From contig VSDK01006132.1 in NCBI GenBank assembly GCA_009767595.1, positions 13,031 through 77,030 on the forward strand: 64,000 bases of DNA. The letters run 5' to 3'. The notes below the pieces were generated by a model that did no database searches, had not been told where the DNA came from, and saw nothing but the letters and a program-made list of their open reading frames with translations. Origin of the DNA: Symbiodinium kawagutii (taxonomy: Eukaryota > Sar > Dinophyceae > Suessiales > Symbiodiniaceae). This document shows positions 20,191 through 30,421 of the stretch, piece by piece (position 1 is the first letter of the stretch; each line of letters begins with the position of its first letter). The position numbers were made by a program, and so were the translations under genes.

Positions 20191-20695
20191 CTTTGGGCTA
20201 GAACAACGTTCAACGTTTTGATCCTTGGCATCCTCATTTGTGCGGATTTTGTGCTCATGCTGGCCTATGGCGCGCAAAGATGGCGCGCAAAGACGCATGA
20301 TGAGATCCATGATTGGTTGGGTCCGTGTTCCTGGTGAAGATTGGCATGCAACCATGTGCAGAATGAAATTGCAATTGGCAAGAGCGACTGAAACATGTTC
20401 CCTCCGACGTTGGACCGAAAAACTTTTTGTGAGGCAGTTTCGGATGGCAGCAGCCTTCTGCGCCAAAACAAACCAATGGCCAATGTTGGCATCAGTGTGG
20501 AATCCTGTGGACAATTGGCCGTCGAATTTTACAGCAAAGACAAGGCGTGATCCCGGTCGTCCATGCCAAAGGTGGGATGACCGTTTGTGTGCATTTGCAA
20601 ATTTTAAATTTGGGCTCCCATGGCCTGAAGCAGCCAAAGATCAACATGTTTGGATCGCCGAAGAGCAATCCTTTGTAGCATTTTGTTGTCAATAG
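20191..20695 (+). pseudogene. DinoSL-headed retrocopy of a LINE 3' end
   Basis: The + strand translation after the leader has FGLEQ, then one stop, then AQRRMMRSMIGWVR, VPGEDWHATMCRMKLQLA, WNPVDNWPSNF and RRDPGRPCQRWDDRL. This is the C-terminal region of the LINE A type (LQRRMLRSVIGWVR, KPGRPALRWDN at 11218-12720). Only the last 160 or so codons are present, starting exactly at the leader. This suggests that a truncated or internally trans-spliced LINE transcript was copied back into the genome. The end of the copy is not defined. Confidence 0.75.
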
Positions 20696-20941
20696 TGACG
20701 CAATCTTGTTTCCCCAGGTCCTTCTAGGATCGTAGCTAGCTTCTTGCATGGCTCGGACGGGGCGAAAGGCGAAAGGCGAAAAAAAGGCTGGCCTATGGAT
20801 ACATCGCGGGTCATTTGGCCGTGCCTGGAGGCTTGGGCGTCGGCGCTTCAACCTCCAAAGGAGTACGCGCCAGCGAACGCAGCTTCCTGACTGAGACTTC
20901 GTGGGGTGTCTTGGCTGTCACCACGGCGCAGCCTTCACAGG

Positions 20942-22444
20942 ATGCGGATGAGTGGAACGAAATGCCCGAAAGGTGTGTACACCGTGGGAATCGGAAACCT
21001 GCTGGGCTATTTGGAAAGTCGCGTTGGAACTATTGCGAACTTAGCTGGGAACAACCCCGGCGGGGGTGTCGCATGGCAGGACCATTTCAGTACCGTGCAA
21101 CACCAAAATGTTGGCTTATATCCGAACTACACGGTCTACGTGTACAACACTCCGACATTTGCATTTCGTCATGGACCATTCGAGCTCGCTGTGGCAGAGA
21201 CAGCAGTGCTCGGAGCAGGAGGGGTGAATTGGGAAACCATCCCCGGCCAAATGGAACGAGCAGTCATCGATCGTGGTGCATCCTTGACGTGGGACGTGCA
21301 TAAGTTCCCAGTGACGGTCAACTTTGGCAATCTTCGCATCGCTCCTCTTCTTACGTTCTGGAAGAATGCTTGCAGGAAGCATGCCAATGCCGACTTCGAA
21401 TCGCCTTTGCCCGACAACAACTTTCCTGGTGCTGGCTTTGCGCTCCCTTTGTTCCGCAGGCAATGTCTGTTTGGCATGAAGCTTCCTGGAGAGATCATCA
21501 ACCAGTACTTCGAGAGACATTTCCTTGGGATTTCCCCTGCAGGGTTCTACCTGACTGACGTGAGGGTGATTAACGTTGGGCATCCTGATTTGATTGCGCA
21601 GGCTGCCATTGAAGGTGTGGCTTCGACAACTGCAGCTGCTGCCCGTGCAGGTTTGGACTACCTTGTTTCGAGCATTGTGACAGAACCTGGCCAAGATGGA
21701 GGTATCAACTGGCATGAAGTCCTGAACAATGCAACCTTTGTCGGAAGATTGATGATGGACGGTAAGACCGCCGCTCGCGTAGCTGCAGGTTGCAAAGAGA
21801 CCAACGGGTGGTCGGCATCCTTCTCTCGCATCAATTCGCTGTTGCAGTTCGGGGTTGGTGCCCACTTTAGCGAGGAGTGCGCATTTGCTTGCTTCGCGAA
21901 CCCTGCACCAGCACCAGGGGCTATTCCGAACAACCTTACCTTGGCGCAAACTGCAACTGCGCTAGGCCTGTACGTTCATCTTGCGAACGCCGGACTCGGC
22001 GAATTTCCGGGCGAAGATTTGCGGCCCGAAACGAAGACGAGTTTGCCTCTTGGATTGATCGAGGCTCAAACCACAGTGGTGGGGTCATTCATTTATGCCG
22101 CCGAGGACGCCTGGCTCAGGAGCAACCACCATCTTTGCGCCACAGATGGCTCTGTGGGGGGCAGCCCTGCTAAGGCAATGGTCGCGGCTGGGTTCGCCCC
22201 CCCAGAGTTTCATCACAAATCGATGAGTGCTCGCCCGGCCATCTGCACCTCCGACAGCGCCAAGCGTGCGGCCTCCATCAGGTCCAAGGGTGACCATGTT
22301 CAGCCAAGCCTCTATGTTCATGCATTGGCTACATCACATCATCCTGCTTTCACGATGCCAGCTTTTGGTAATCCATGTTGCAAGACCCATGTTGCAAACA
22401 TTGTACCACGAGCATCAAGCATGAAGACAGCAACGCACTCATGA
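20942..22444 (+). CDS. Orphan intronless ORF, function unknown
   Basis: An open frame of about 500 codons with the first ATGs at 20942 and 20948. I do not recognise the family. It opens with GVYTVGIGNLLGYLESRVG and has no obvious signal peptide; two Ala-rich helical stretches (SSTTAAAARAG-like near 21635, MVAAGFAPP near 22180) are present. Upstream, frame +1 (from about 20815) reads sensibly as TSWGVLAVTTAQPSQDADEW and meets this frame at about 20968. A one-base shift there would extend the N-terminus by about 50 residues. The last 30-40 codons overlap an antisense LINE endonuclease fragment, so the native C-terminus is probably lost. Retrotransposons flank it on both sides, which suggests mobile or retroposed origin. 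Confidence 0.55.
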   Translation: MRMSGTKCPKGVYTVGIGNLLGYLESRVGTIANLAGNNPGGGVAWQDHFSTVQHQNVGLYPNYTVYVYNTPTFAFRHGPFELAVAETAVLGAGGVNWETIPGQMERAVIDRGASLTWDVHKFPVTVNFGNLRIAPLLTFWKNACRKHANADFESPLPDNNFPGAGFALPLFRRQCLFGMKLPGEIINQYFERHFLGISPAGFYLTDVRVINVGHPDLIAQAAIEGVASTTAAAARAGLDYLVSSIVTEPGQDGGINWHEVLNNATFVGRLMMDGKTAARVAAGCKETNGWSASFSRINSLLQFGVGAHFSEECAFACFANPAPAPGAIPNNLTLAQTATALGLYVHLANAGLGEFPGEDLRPETKTSLPLGLIEAQTTVVGSFIYAAEDAWLRSNHHLCATDGSVGGSPAKAMVAAGFAPPEFHHKSMSARPAICTSDSAKRAASIRSKGDHVQPSLYVHALATSHHPAFTMPAFGNPCCKTHVANIVPRASSMKTATHS

Positions 22445-22660
22445 GTTCATAAATTTCATCAACGGCAAGGTCATCACCCCAAGTAGTCTGGAAATTACAT
22501 GACAAGACTCGTACCTGAACCTCCCCCAGCTTGAGGTGTAGATCGCATACCCGGGGGCAACACGGATGGAAATTGATGGTAGTCAAATGTTGAACAAATT
22601 GTTTGGATAGGGTTATGCCGACACCGCCGTGAATCACTTCATTACTTTTTGAATGTGGTA
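22410..22660 (-). pseudogene. LINE endonuclease fragment
   Basis: The minus-strand translation reads IHGGVGITLSKQFVQHL, then RVCDLHLKLGEVQVRVLSC and NFQTTWGDDLAVDEIYELM. This matches the middle of the LINE B endonuclease (GHCGVGICLSRSLLS, then CYFPTSWAEDDEVDHMYEIL). Only about 80 codons survive. Confidence 0.8.
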
Positions 22661-22729
22661 TTTCCGGTCTTTTCTTGAATGTCCGTTTGACTTTTTGACT
22701 TTGGCCTGCACGCCGGTCGGCGGGCCCGT

Positions 22730-23081
22730 TTTGGGCACAGGCACCTTTGACGCAAAAAAATTGCGCGATAAACAAAATTCTATGAAATCATTTCTGTACA
22801 CATTCCAAAATGCATCATCCATCGGTATCCAATCACCCAGGTTTTGGTAGCGGCAAAAAAAAAATCAATTTCGTTGTCCAGGTGTTGTTGGGGCGTCCAA
22901 TTCTGCGGTGGCCGGGGTTCCAACTCAAGATTCGCCCGGCCCATCGAGTTGGAGACAATGATGCAATGTGGCGGGCCAAGTTCCAACATTGTTTGCGCCA
23001 TGTTGCCGCCCAAGTCTCAATGCGGACATGCTTGACAAACATCTGAACTTTTTGCTCGAAGGCTTGGATCCAAATTAGCAA
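22730..23081 (-). pseudogene. LINE RT C-terminal fragment
   Basis: The minus-strand translation contains KQCWNLARHIASLSPTRW, ILSWNPGHRRIGRPNNTW and, after a frameshift, NLGDWIPMDDAFWNVYRND. These correspond to YWKLAQHFSTIPSSRW, LMWNPGGRRRQGRQPHLW and GLGNWMALDGVYWKNNLED in LINE B. It lies just upstream, on the minus strand, of the endonuclease fragment at 22410-22660, so two truncated copies are joined tail to head. Confidence 0.8.
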
Positions 23082-23089
23082 AGCATGGA

Positions 23090-23630
23090 AGCCAACCAGT
23101 TGTACATATCCTCAATTCGAAGGTGAGCGCCATTTCGGCAGGACGCTAGGCCTCAGTAGTCAAGCCGGTATTCAGGGATCATGCAGCTAGGTCTGGCGAC
23201 TGCTTCAAGCATTTCAACGCATGTTTTCCCAGAGTTGTCCGTTTTGGGGAGGGAACGCGCATATTTGATTAAAAACGGTTGCGAACCATGGACCTGGACG
23301 GTGTGTTCAGTCATTTATTCCGAACCGTTGGCGCTGCTTCCCCCAAATATGAATGAGTCTTCCCCGGACCACGGGCGTTTTCCACAATCTAAACCAGGAT
23401 GCTTGGGCTTTTGTAAGCATAGCAAAGAAAGGAAACAAGATGAAACCACGGAAACCGTTGACAGCAGGCAAAGAGGCAAAATTTGGCCGGCTTCCCGAGG
23501 ACAAGTGCCCCCACATTTTGCCGCCAAGGATGGCACGTCGCAAACTAAACTGTGGCGCCGTGCGGGCCGTGCTGGTTGGAAGGTTTTTTTTTCTCCAGAT
23601 AGCTGACAAGCTATAAGGAGTTCTTACTTC
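23090..23630. other. No recognised gene between LINE fragments and minisatellite
   Basis: Both strands have open frames of 100-140 codons here (23181-23606 + and 23307-23609 -) with no motif. One of them may be real, but nothing in the sequence decides between them. Confidence 0.35.
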
Positions 23631-23635
23631 TCTAT

Positions 23636-24440
23636 GGTAGGGCCTCGAATCGGCGCTTTTGTTGGCCGCTGCTCTGCCGCTGCTTATGCTTGTCTCCCTT
23701 TGTCTCGCCTTTGTCTCGCCTTTGTCTTGCCTTTGTCTCGCCTTTGTCGGCTCCTGTGTCAGCTCTGGATCGGCGCTTCGTTTGCCGCTGCTCTGCCGCT
23801 TCTCATGCTTGTCTCCCTTTGTCTCCCCTTTTTTGTCTCCCCTCTGTCTCCCCTTTGTCTCCCCTTTGTCTTTCCTTTGTGTTCTTTGTGGCTCTGGGTC
23901 GGCGCTTTGTTTGCCGCTGCTCTGCTGCTGCTCATGCTTGTCTCCCTTCGTCTCCCTTTGTCGCTGCTTTGCCGCTGCTCGTGCTTGTCTCCCTTTGTCT
24001 CGCCTTTGTCTCCCTTGTGGCTCTGGATCGGCGTTTTGTTTGCCGCTGCTCTGCCGCTGCTCATGCTGGTCTCCCTTTGTCTCGCCTTTGTCTCCCCCTT
24101 GTCTCCCCTTTGTCTTTCCTTTGTCTCTCTTGTGGCTCTGGATTGGCGCTTTGTTTGCTGCTGCTCTGCCGCTTCTCTGCCGCTTCTCTGCCGCTTCTCT
24201 GCCGCTGCTCTGCCGATGCTCTGCCGCTGCTCATGCTTGTCTCCCATTGTCTCCCCTTTGTCTCCCCTTTGTCTCCCTTGTGGCTCTGGATCGGTGTTTG
24301 TTTGCCGTTGTTTTGCCGCTGCTCGTGCTTGTCTCCCTTTGTCCTCCCTTGTCTCCCCTTTGTCTCCCTTGTGGCTCTGGATCGAAGCTTTGTTTGCCGC
24401 TGCTCTGACGCTGCTCATGCTTGCTTCTTGTCATGTTTGA
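23636..24440. repeat. Nested minisatellite, 90-150 bp units
   Basis: Seven units each begin near GGCTCTGGATCGGCG and continue GTTTGCCGCTGCTCTGCCGC, then CTCATGCTTG, at about 23641, 23760, 23891, 24019, 24133, 24281 and 24372. Units vary in length because the internal 10-bp motif CTTTGTCTCC is itself repeated a variable number of times. Around 24160-24230 the phrase GCCGCTTCTCT is also tandem. Several frames on both strands stay open throughout because of the low complexity. I treat these as non-coding. Confidence 0.9.
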
Positions 24441-25889
24441 CCTGTTCGCCTTTGTCTCCCTTCATGCTTGCCTTGGCTTGTTTCCCTTTGTCTCCGTTTT
24501 GTCTGCAATTCAAAACGCAGGTTTATGGTACACACCCTGGAAATTTTCGCGCGCAATGCGCCCGCTATTTGGGGTCTATGCTGGTGTACTGTTTGGAATA
24601 AAATGGCAAGCGGCGCTTGTAGATTTGGTTTGCAAGAACTTGCGAGCGTTTTGCGGATTTGAATTCCGAAGGAAAACCTTGATCGTTCCGAACAAAATCT
24701 TTATCATTTTCCTCCCATGTTTACGAGTTTGGGGCCTCAAACTGTGATACCCCCAAGCAAACCAAAAAATGCGATACGCCTTGCCGACGAAGGTGTCCCA
24801 GACTACCACCGGTGGCGCCACCAAGATGCGTCTGAAACAGTTTTTGGGTCAACCGCCGTGGGTTGAATTACATTTCGATTGCGAGGTTGTCAAACTTTCA
24901 AGGCAACCCCTCCGCCAGAAGGGCTTTGCTGAAGTAGAGTTAGGAGGGAATGACTGGAGTACATCGCACGCACTTGAACGTTTCGTTAATTGAACCACAT
25001 GAACAACACCAGGTCGTTACATAAGTCGCTTCAACAATAACGTCGGTCCTCTACCGCTGTGGAATTTCGAGCCATCGTCGCAGTGGGATTGCAGGCCTTC
25101 GTGTCCCTCCGATGCCAGCGAATGCTTTGCCATCTCCAAGTGCACGACCGTATTTTGTTGAAACATTTGCACTTTTGGCGAACGGATATGGCAAATGTTG
25201 TTGCTGATGAACTGTTGTTTCGAAGGTTTGTTGGGTCAGACCAGTGGATTTGTATGGACTTCGGAATGCAATGTCGTGAATGTTGGTATCAAATTCCCCC
25301 CAAAAGTTTCGCATTATGCGATGGGTCATCTTCAATGGTGAATAGAATCATTGGTTGGGGCCCAAGCCTTTTCCAAGTCATTGATGATGCGCTTGGATGT
25401 TGCCGGGACATTGTCAAATAATGCGGGGAGGCTGTGAGATAGGGCGAGGAGGCTCTGAAATGAATAGTGCGGGGATGTTACGTGGCTGGAGTAAGCATTT
25501 CATGATGGGGTGGATGGCTGACGAGGACGCCGCGGTTTCCGGCATGCTTTTGCAACATGTTTCCTCATGTGGTTTTCTTGGTCTGTTCTGAAGAGGCGCG
25601 ACGTTTCGGTGTGTGCTGGCACTGGAAGAAGTATGGCTCAAAAAATGTTTGCGACACGCCGCCGTTGCGGTACTGTCACAAGGGGGTTGCTTGTCAGAGG
25701 AGGCCTGGTTGAATTGCACTTTCCATTTCTTGTATGCAACCAGTTCATCAGGATAAGACCTTGCGCGTGTTTTTTGCACACTACACGGGTCGCTAGTTCT
25801 TTGCATTTTTGAATCCAACCATTCATGGCAATTATACATCAGTAATCTACAACTTTCACATCCACAACCCCACTTGGCGCATGAATTGA

Positions 25890-25890
<1 letters not shown>
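24441..25890. other. Unassigned sequence, LINE-like composition
   Basis: No RT or endonuclease motif is recognisable. Open frames such as 25059-25421 (+) and 25051-25335 (-) overlap and neither shows a domain. The phrase GCGRGGAGGCTSTGARAT is present twice in tandem near 25420-25462. Confidence 0.35.
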
Positions 25891-25891
<1 letters not shown>

Positions 25892-25922
<31 letters not shown>

Positions 25923-25984
25923 GCATCATCATCAGCATCATCATCAGCATCATCATCAGCATCATCAGCATCATCATCAGCAGC
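25892..25984. repeat. CAT/CAG trinucleotide array
   Basis: Nine CAT units followed by CAGCATCATCAT repeats to 25984. Read on the minus strand it encodes a Met run with a few Leu (ATG/CTG codons). That accounts for the long Met-rich open frame at 25414-26091, which is an artefact of the repeat. Confidence 0.95.
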
Positions 25985-26099
25985 GACATGATTACGACAA
26001 AATCAACATTCTCGGCATGGTCATGGTCATGGTCATCAACATTGTTATCATCAGCCCGGTTTTTCTCACCGTCAGTGCAGGGTTCGAACACATCCAGAT

Positions 26100-27270
26100 T
26101 ACACAGCTTTCCACGTTGCTGTCGTTTACGGAGCGACTTCTACTGCATGAAGTTGTCAAATTGGTTTGGGGCAGTTTGTGGTTTCAGGGTATGCCATTTT
26201 GAGTTTGCCAATCTTAAATTTCAGGCTTCACAGACTTACCAACTTGCAACATACGTTCCGCACTTTTGCAGTTTCAGGTGCCCAGGATGCAGCAGTCCTG
26301 CAATGGTTGACTTTGCGGTTTTGAATCGTGTTTTTTTTGATACGTATTTATATTTGTTGCTGCTATTGTGCAATGATGAGGTGTTTTTGGAGATCTCATG
26401 TGGGTCTTTTTTTTGGTCATCGAGGCCTTTTAAGGTTTAAGAATGTGTTAGAAAAGTAAATGGTCAAGTGGTTCCCCATGATTTTCCAAAGTTATGAAGC
26501 CATAAATCGCCAATCATCAGTAAAAATAGTTTTTAGCCCTGGTTCTACCTTACCAAAATGGTGATACCATGTTTCTTGATGACTACTCAGTATTGGCACC
26601 TCCGCTGCGATCCAGGTGCATAGCCATGAGTCAGATGTTAAACTTGGTGGAGAAGGCGCTCTTTCTTGCTGAGCAATGAGGGTTTGCGGCACGATGGGTG
26701 ACCATCCAACTTGATTTGGTTGTAGGAAAATGCAGGTAGTGATGCACATATTTTTTGTTCTCTTGATGTTTGTGCAGGCAGGTGTGCATGCTTCGTTGTG
26801 AATGTTGTTGCAGTTGCATGGCGTACCATGGAAATAGCACGTTGTCAAGCGGCTATTGTTTATCTGTGGCTCTTGGTGTGCAAGGGGTTTTGTACTCCTA
26901 GAAGTTAAAGTTTGGCATTTGCCAAGTACATAGCACACACACACACACACACACTGCAGCTGACACGAATCAGTGCAAGGTAAGGCAATTCAACCGGTAG
27001 AAATAGATCCAAATCATTAGCATGATCGAAGTTCCGATATACATGCTGTTTATCGAAACTCAGTTTACACCTTAGAAAATTCACGTCTACCCAGAGTGTA
27101 TTATTCGCTTGGCATACATCAGATTTTCGAATATTCTAATTGCTAGACTATTCAAACTGCTAGAATTCTCACTTAACCTACCATGATCTATGATCAGCGG
27201 GTTTAGATAGTTTCGATGGTCAAGCCGAACCAGACCTGACCAGATTTCTCTTCTTGATCATAGGTCACGC
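26100..27270. other. No recognisable gene
   Basis: Contains a CA microsatellite (26933-26954) and no recognisable domain or RNA gene. Open frames of 60-150 codons occur only with overlap on both strands. Confidence 0.4.
26933..26954. repeat. CA dinucleotide run
   Basis: Eleven CA units, followed by CTGCAG. On the minus strand it reads as GT repeats. Confidence 0.95.
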
Positions 27271-27327
27271 CACTGCCCAGGGGGATGCTGTAGCGCTCAG
27301 GGCGCTCATTGAAGACGGCCATGAGGT
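27271..27327 (+). CDS. Candidate ankyrin-repeat exon
   Basis: After an ATAG boundary the frame reads GHATAQGDAVALRALIEDG HE and meets GAG|GTTGTT, an AG|GT donor. The pattern A..GD..ALRALIEDG is the first helix pair of an ankyrin repeat. It is the first of several + strand ankyrin-like exons spread over 27.2-34.3 kb. Boundaries are inferred. Confidence 0.5.
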
Positions 27328-27744
27328 TGTTGGGCGGTGACGCCTCGGGGTATCACGGTACCACGCGATCTTTGGAGATGACCAGGTCATTGCAGGTCGC
27401 CGGTCATGGCCATGTCATAGCTGGTCTTTGCCATATAAACAGGAATGGTTTACCATTCGCAATCAAGTCAGTGCTCAGTTACATGTGTAAATGATGTGCG
27501 CGTACATGTTTGTATTCAGATGTCAGTGCTGGTGTGTTTTTCTCTTGTTCTTGTTCTTTTTGCCCCCTCTCCCTCTCATTGTCTTGTTAGGCAGCTGTTT
27601 AAATCATTAACACATTTTGAGGCACATCTTGCACATTTGCAACTTGCTTGATTGTAAGCCACATTCCTGGTAAGGATTGAAGGCAGCATGGCTGAGAAGT
27701 GTCGGTGAGCTCACTTCCATGGGGTTTTGCCAAGCGCGCCCTGC

Positions 27745-27910
27745 AGATGAATTTCGCGCCTGTCACCAAGAACACCTGCACCCCATTGACGAGAGCTATC
27801 GAGGCCTCGGTGGCAGCGCCATGTCAGGACCATGGGCTTTCCATTGCACACCGAAACGCCGCCAGACGAAGCAGACGGAAATCATCCACTTGCTGGTGGA
27901 TCTCCGTGCA
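27745..27910 (+). CDS. Candidate ankyrin-repeat exon(s)
   Basis: In one + frame NTCTPLTRAIEAS (near 27770-27810) matches the TPLt.Ai start of an ankyrin repeat. In another frame TKQTEIIHLLVDLRAG (near 27860-27910) matches its second helix and loop. A short intron between GAG|GCCTCG (GC donor) and CGCCAG|ACGAAG would join them. The evidence is motif-level only. Confidence 0.4.
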
Positions 27911-27969
27911 GGTGGCTTGGCTTGACAAGCCGCTCTTTGGGGGGGGATCCCCACCTATGAGCATGTAAC

Positions 27970-28910
27970 CAGGGTTTTAACCTGCCCTATAGGGTCATGG
28001 AGTCATGCACCACGGCTATATTCAAGTTATAACCCCAAGGGCGCAGCAAAGTAGTTGGTAGTTCACATTTGGTGTCTGAACCTAGCCTTAAAGGTTTCTG
28101 TGCTGGGATATATCAGTTGATTCAGTCGTAATGGATTGAGCATATGAACATTTGAAGAAGAAACACACCGCTTAATTTTGGGATGTTCACGAGGAGTATC
28201 GGGTGTTGCCATTGTACCACTTTCTAGCTATTATTTGTGATGATTCCGGTGTCGTTTCATCTCATGCAATTTGCTTTGCTCATGTAGTCCAACTCACAGA
28301 CAATCCATGCGCCAGATTTGTTTTACACCATGTCACTTCTACAACAGCATGCTGCTGCTGTTGCAATTGGATTCTTCATATTCTTGCCCCAACTACAGTT
28401 CTGGCAGAAGTAGTCTCTGCTTTGACACCCGCGCAAACAGTGGCGGTTTTACGTTTCCTGATCTTTCTTCAGCCCTTCAAATTTCTTGGGAACCTTCTTT
28501 GAAAGCGATTGCTGGGAGAAGATGGGCTGCAGACTGGGAACTCGATGGCGTACCCCGCATGTGCAGTTTCCATTCCCGCCGCTCCAGATGTCAACTTCAC
28601 GGATAGTCCGGAGCCTGGCCGTGGCTAGCGTAGCTGAAAGGAAGCAGACCCACTTGGGCTTCCGTGCGCAACACCGAAGATTTGTGACAAATGTGGAAGC
28701 AACAGCGCCAACATGTTGAAAGAATGATTCAATCGAAGAGCTATCGCCCTGTGAGTTCGCTGCAATCCAACGGATGGTTCCAACAAACCCATGGTTTCGT
28801 TCATTCAGGGTTTGCGCTTTCTTGTGTATTGATGGAGGAAGTAAGGGATGAAGTAGAGAACTAGGTCAGAAGATGCTTTGTTTGCCCCTTCATCGCTACC
28901 TTTTAAGTTC
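27970..28910. other. No recognisable gene
   Basis: No domain seen on either strand. It probably represents intron of the ankyrin/GTPase gene set. Open frames at 28203-28502 and 28271-28606 are overlapping and featureless. Confidence 0.35.
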
Positions 28911-28914
28911 AACT

Positions 28915-29020
28915 GGCTGCTGGTTGGGAGGGAGCGATTCGGAGCCGTTCGGGGTATCCCTATGGCCCTTCGACGGGGGAGCCGTTCGGAGCTACCAGGG
29001 GTGGCCTAACCCACCACCTG
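28915..29020 (+). repeat. Short repeat family 2, longest copy
   Basis: Reads CTGGTTGGGAGGGAGCGATT, CGGAGCCG, GGGTATCCCTATGGCCC, CGACGGGGGAGCCG, then GGAGCTACCAGGGGTGGCC and TAACCCACC. Copies at 54083 and 61932 share the order of all these blocks, and the 3593 copy shares the centre. The GGAGC motif on both sides and the GGGGTATCCC centre give it partial dyad symmetry. Confidence 0.65.
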
Positions 29021-29513
29021 GGAGTTGTTGCACCACCGGACCGAGGCAAGGGAGTTGCTCCATTGCACTTGGCGGCGTCGCTGGCATCGTGTTGCATGCA
29101 GTGCCCAGTGGGTGCCCGGTTGGTGATCCGACTGGGCCAGGCCTTTGACGGCGATCTGGACACCATGTGCCTGGGCGGTGTTGGGCACGCGGGGATGTGC
29201 TGGGAGCGGTTGGTGCAACCCTGGGTGTCCTGTGCAGCAAACTCGTTATTTGTTGGTCACAACTTGCTGTGGAATTGGGTGACGCGTCTAATGACTGCCA
29301 GTGTGGTCGCCGTTTTCGTGCTATGTTGGGAGGTAGTATCAGTACTCGGCAGCACTTGTAGGCACGCACGATGGTTCTTGCTTCGTAAGCTGCTGTAGCC
29401 TGCTATCAGCGTAAATCTTCTGGAAATGAGGTCAAGGTGACACCAGGCATGAAGTCACTGATAGAACTGGTAGATCTACTGAGTACTAGCATTTGGAGTA
29501 AGCCTTCGGTGCT

Positions 29514-29622
29514 TTGCCAATGGCAGCGACACGAGTGGCATCCCCCAGGGGTTTGCTGCTCAAAGCCGGCGCGAATGTGGACGCTGGGGCCCTCAACGGT
29601 CAAGCCATGAAGGGCTTTTTGA
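29514..29622 (+). CDS. Candidate ankyrin-repeat exon
   Basis: The frame reads AATRVASPRGLLLKAGANVD then AGALNGQAMKG. LLLKAGANVDA is the classic second helix and beta-hairpin loop of an ankyrin repeat. CCCCCAG|GGG just before it is a plausible acceptor. The start at ATG 29519 may be fortuitous. Confidence 0.5.
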
Positions 29623-29934
29623 GGGGGTGCTGCATTAGACATCCTGATATCAGGAAAGCCTGGGCAATGTTTGGGCATCCGGTGGGAGCAGTCTGTTGGT
29701 ATTCATGCTATTTTTTAAGAGGATTGAAAAATCAGATTAGTTTGTTTCCTGCACATGGCATTGTTTGAAAACAGGGGCACCAGGCTTGGGCAACTTCCTT
29801 TGCGCCTCCATTCAGCTTTCGCCGTGATACACGAGGTGGTTTTTCCCTTGTGGTACCTTGGCTTGCTCATGTTTGCCTATCTTTGCTCCCCCAAGCAGTC
29901 GTTCGTTCGAGCTCTGCAACCCCCGACACGTGTG

Positions 29935-30071
29935 CGAACAGCTGGGGCACCGCCTGCCCGTGGCCTGACCGAGATCTTGGATCGCCACGGCTCAACGCCT
30001 CTCTTCTTCGTCCCGACGGCGGAAGCCTGCGATGAGTTGGGGGACCTCAGCCCTTGGGATTTCGCAGAGAT
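29935..30071 (+). CDS. Candidate exon, ankyrin-like
   Basis: An open + frame reads GLTEILDRHGSTPLFFV then PTAEACDELGDLSPWDFAEI. DRHGSTPLF resembles the start of an ankyrin repeat, and the composition is protein-like. Neither edge can be fixed: several AG|G sites flank it, including CGCAGAG|ATT and CCCAG|GCG. Confidence 0.35.
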
Positions 30072-30421
30072 TCCCAGGCGTGGATTTCTAGGTGGGTCAT
30101 GGGTACCTGGGGTTGGAAAACCATGTGGTGGCCCATGGTGCATGATAAACGTCTCAGGATTTTCATGGTGATTTGGCTTTGGAGCGGTTTGCTTGGAGTC
30201 TGCACCTGGTCTTGTCGCAGTCCTGTGCAATGCTTGGGCGCGTTGAAATGCTTGGGGACGGATACTGTGACATACACGTGCAGATGTAGATGTCGACATT
30301 TTGCAGCGGCAGCCAGTAGATTGGAGATGATAGATAGATATTTCCGACAAAAAGTGTGTCAATTCATATCTAGCATTCGGGTGGACATGTGGGTTTTCCA
30401 ACTTGTAGGATACCTTCACAA

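Noticed and set aside
20225-20637. Upper half of the minus-strand ORF 19684-20637
   Set aside because: It is antisense to a clear RT C-terminal fragment on the + strand; only the part below about 20165 could be real.
23634-24601. Three overlapping + ORFs of 250-300 codons and a minus ORF of about 220 codons
   Set aside because: All arise from a low-complexity minisatellite that lacks stops in several frames; no conserved protein signature.
25414-26091. Minus-strand ORF of 225 codons with a long Met run
   Set aside because: The Met run is only the CAT array at 25892-25984 read on the other strand; the rest has no domain and overlaps other frames.
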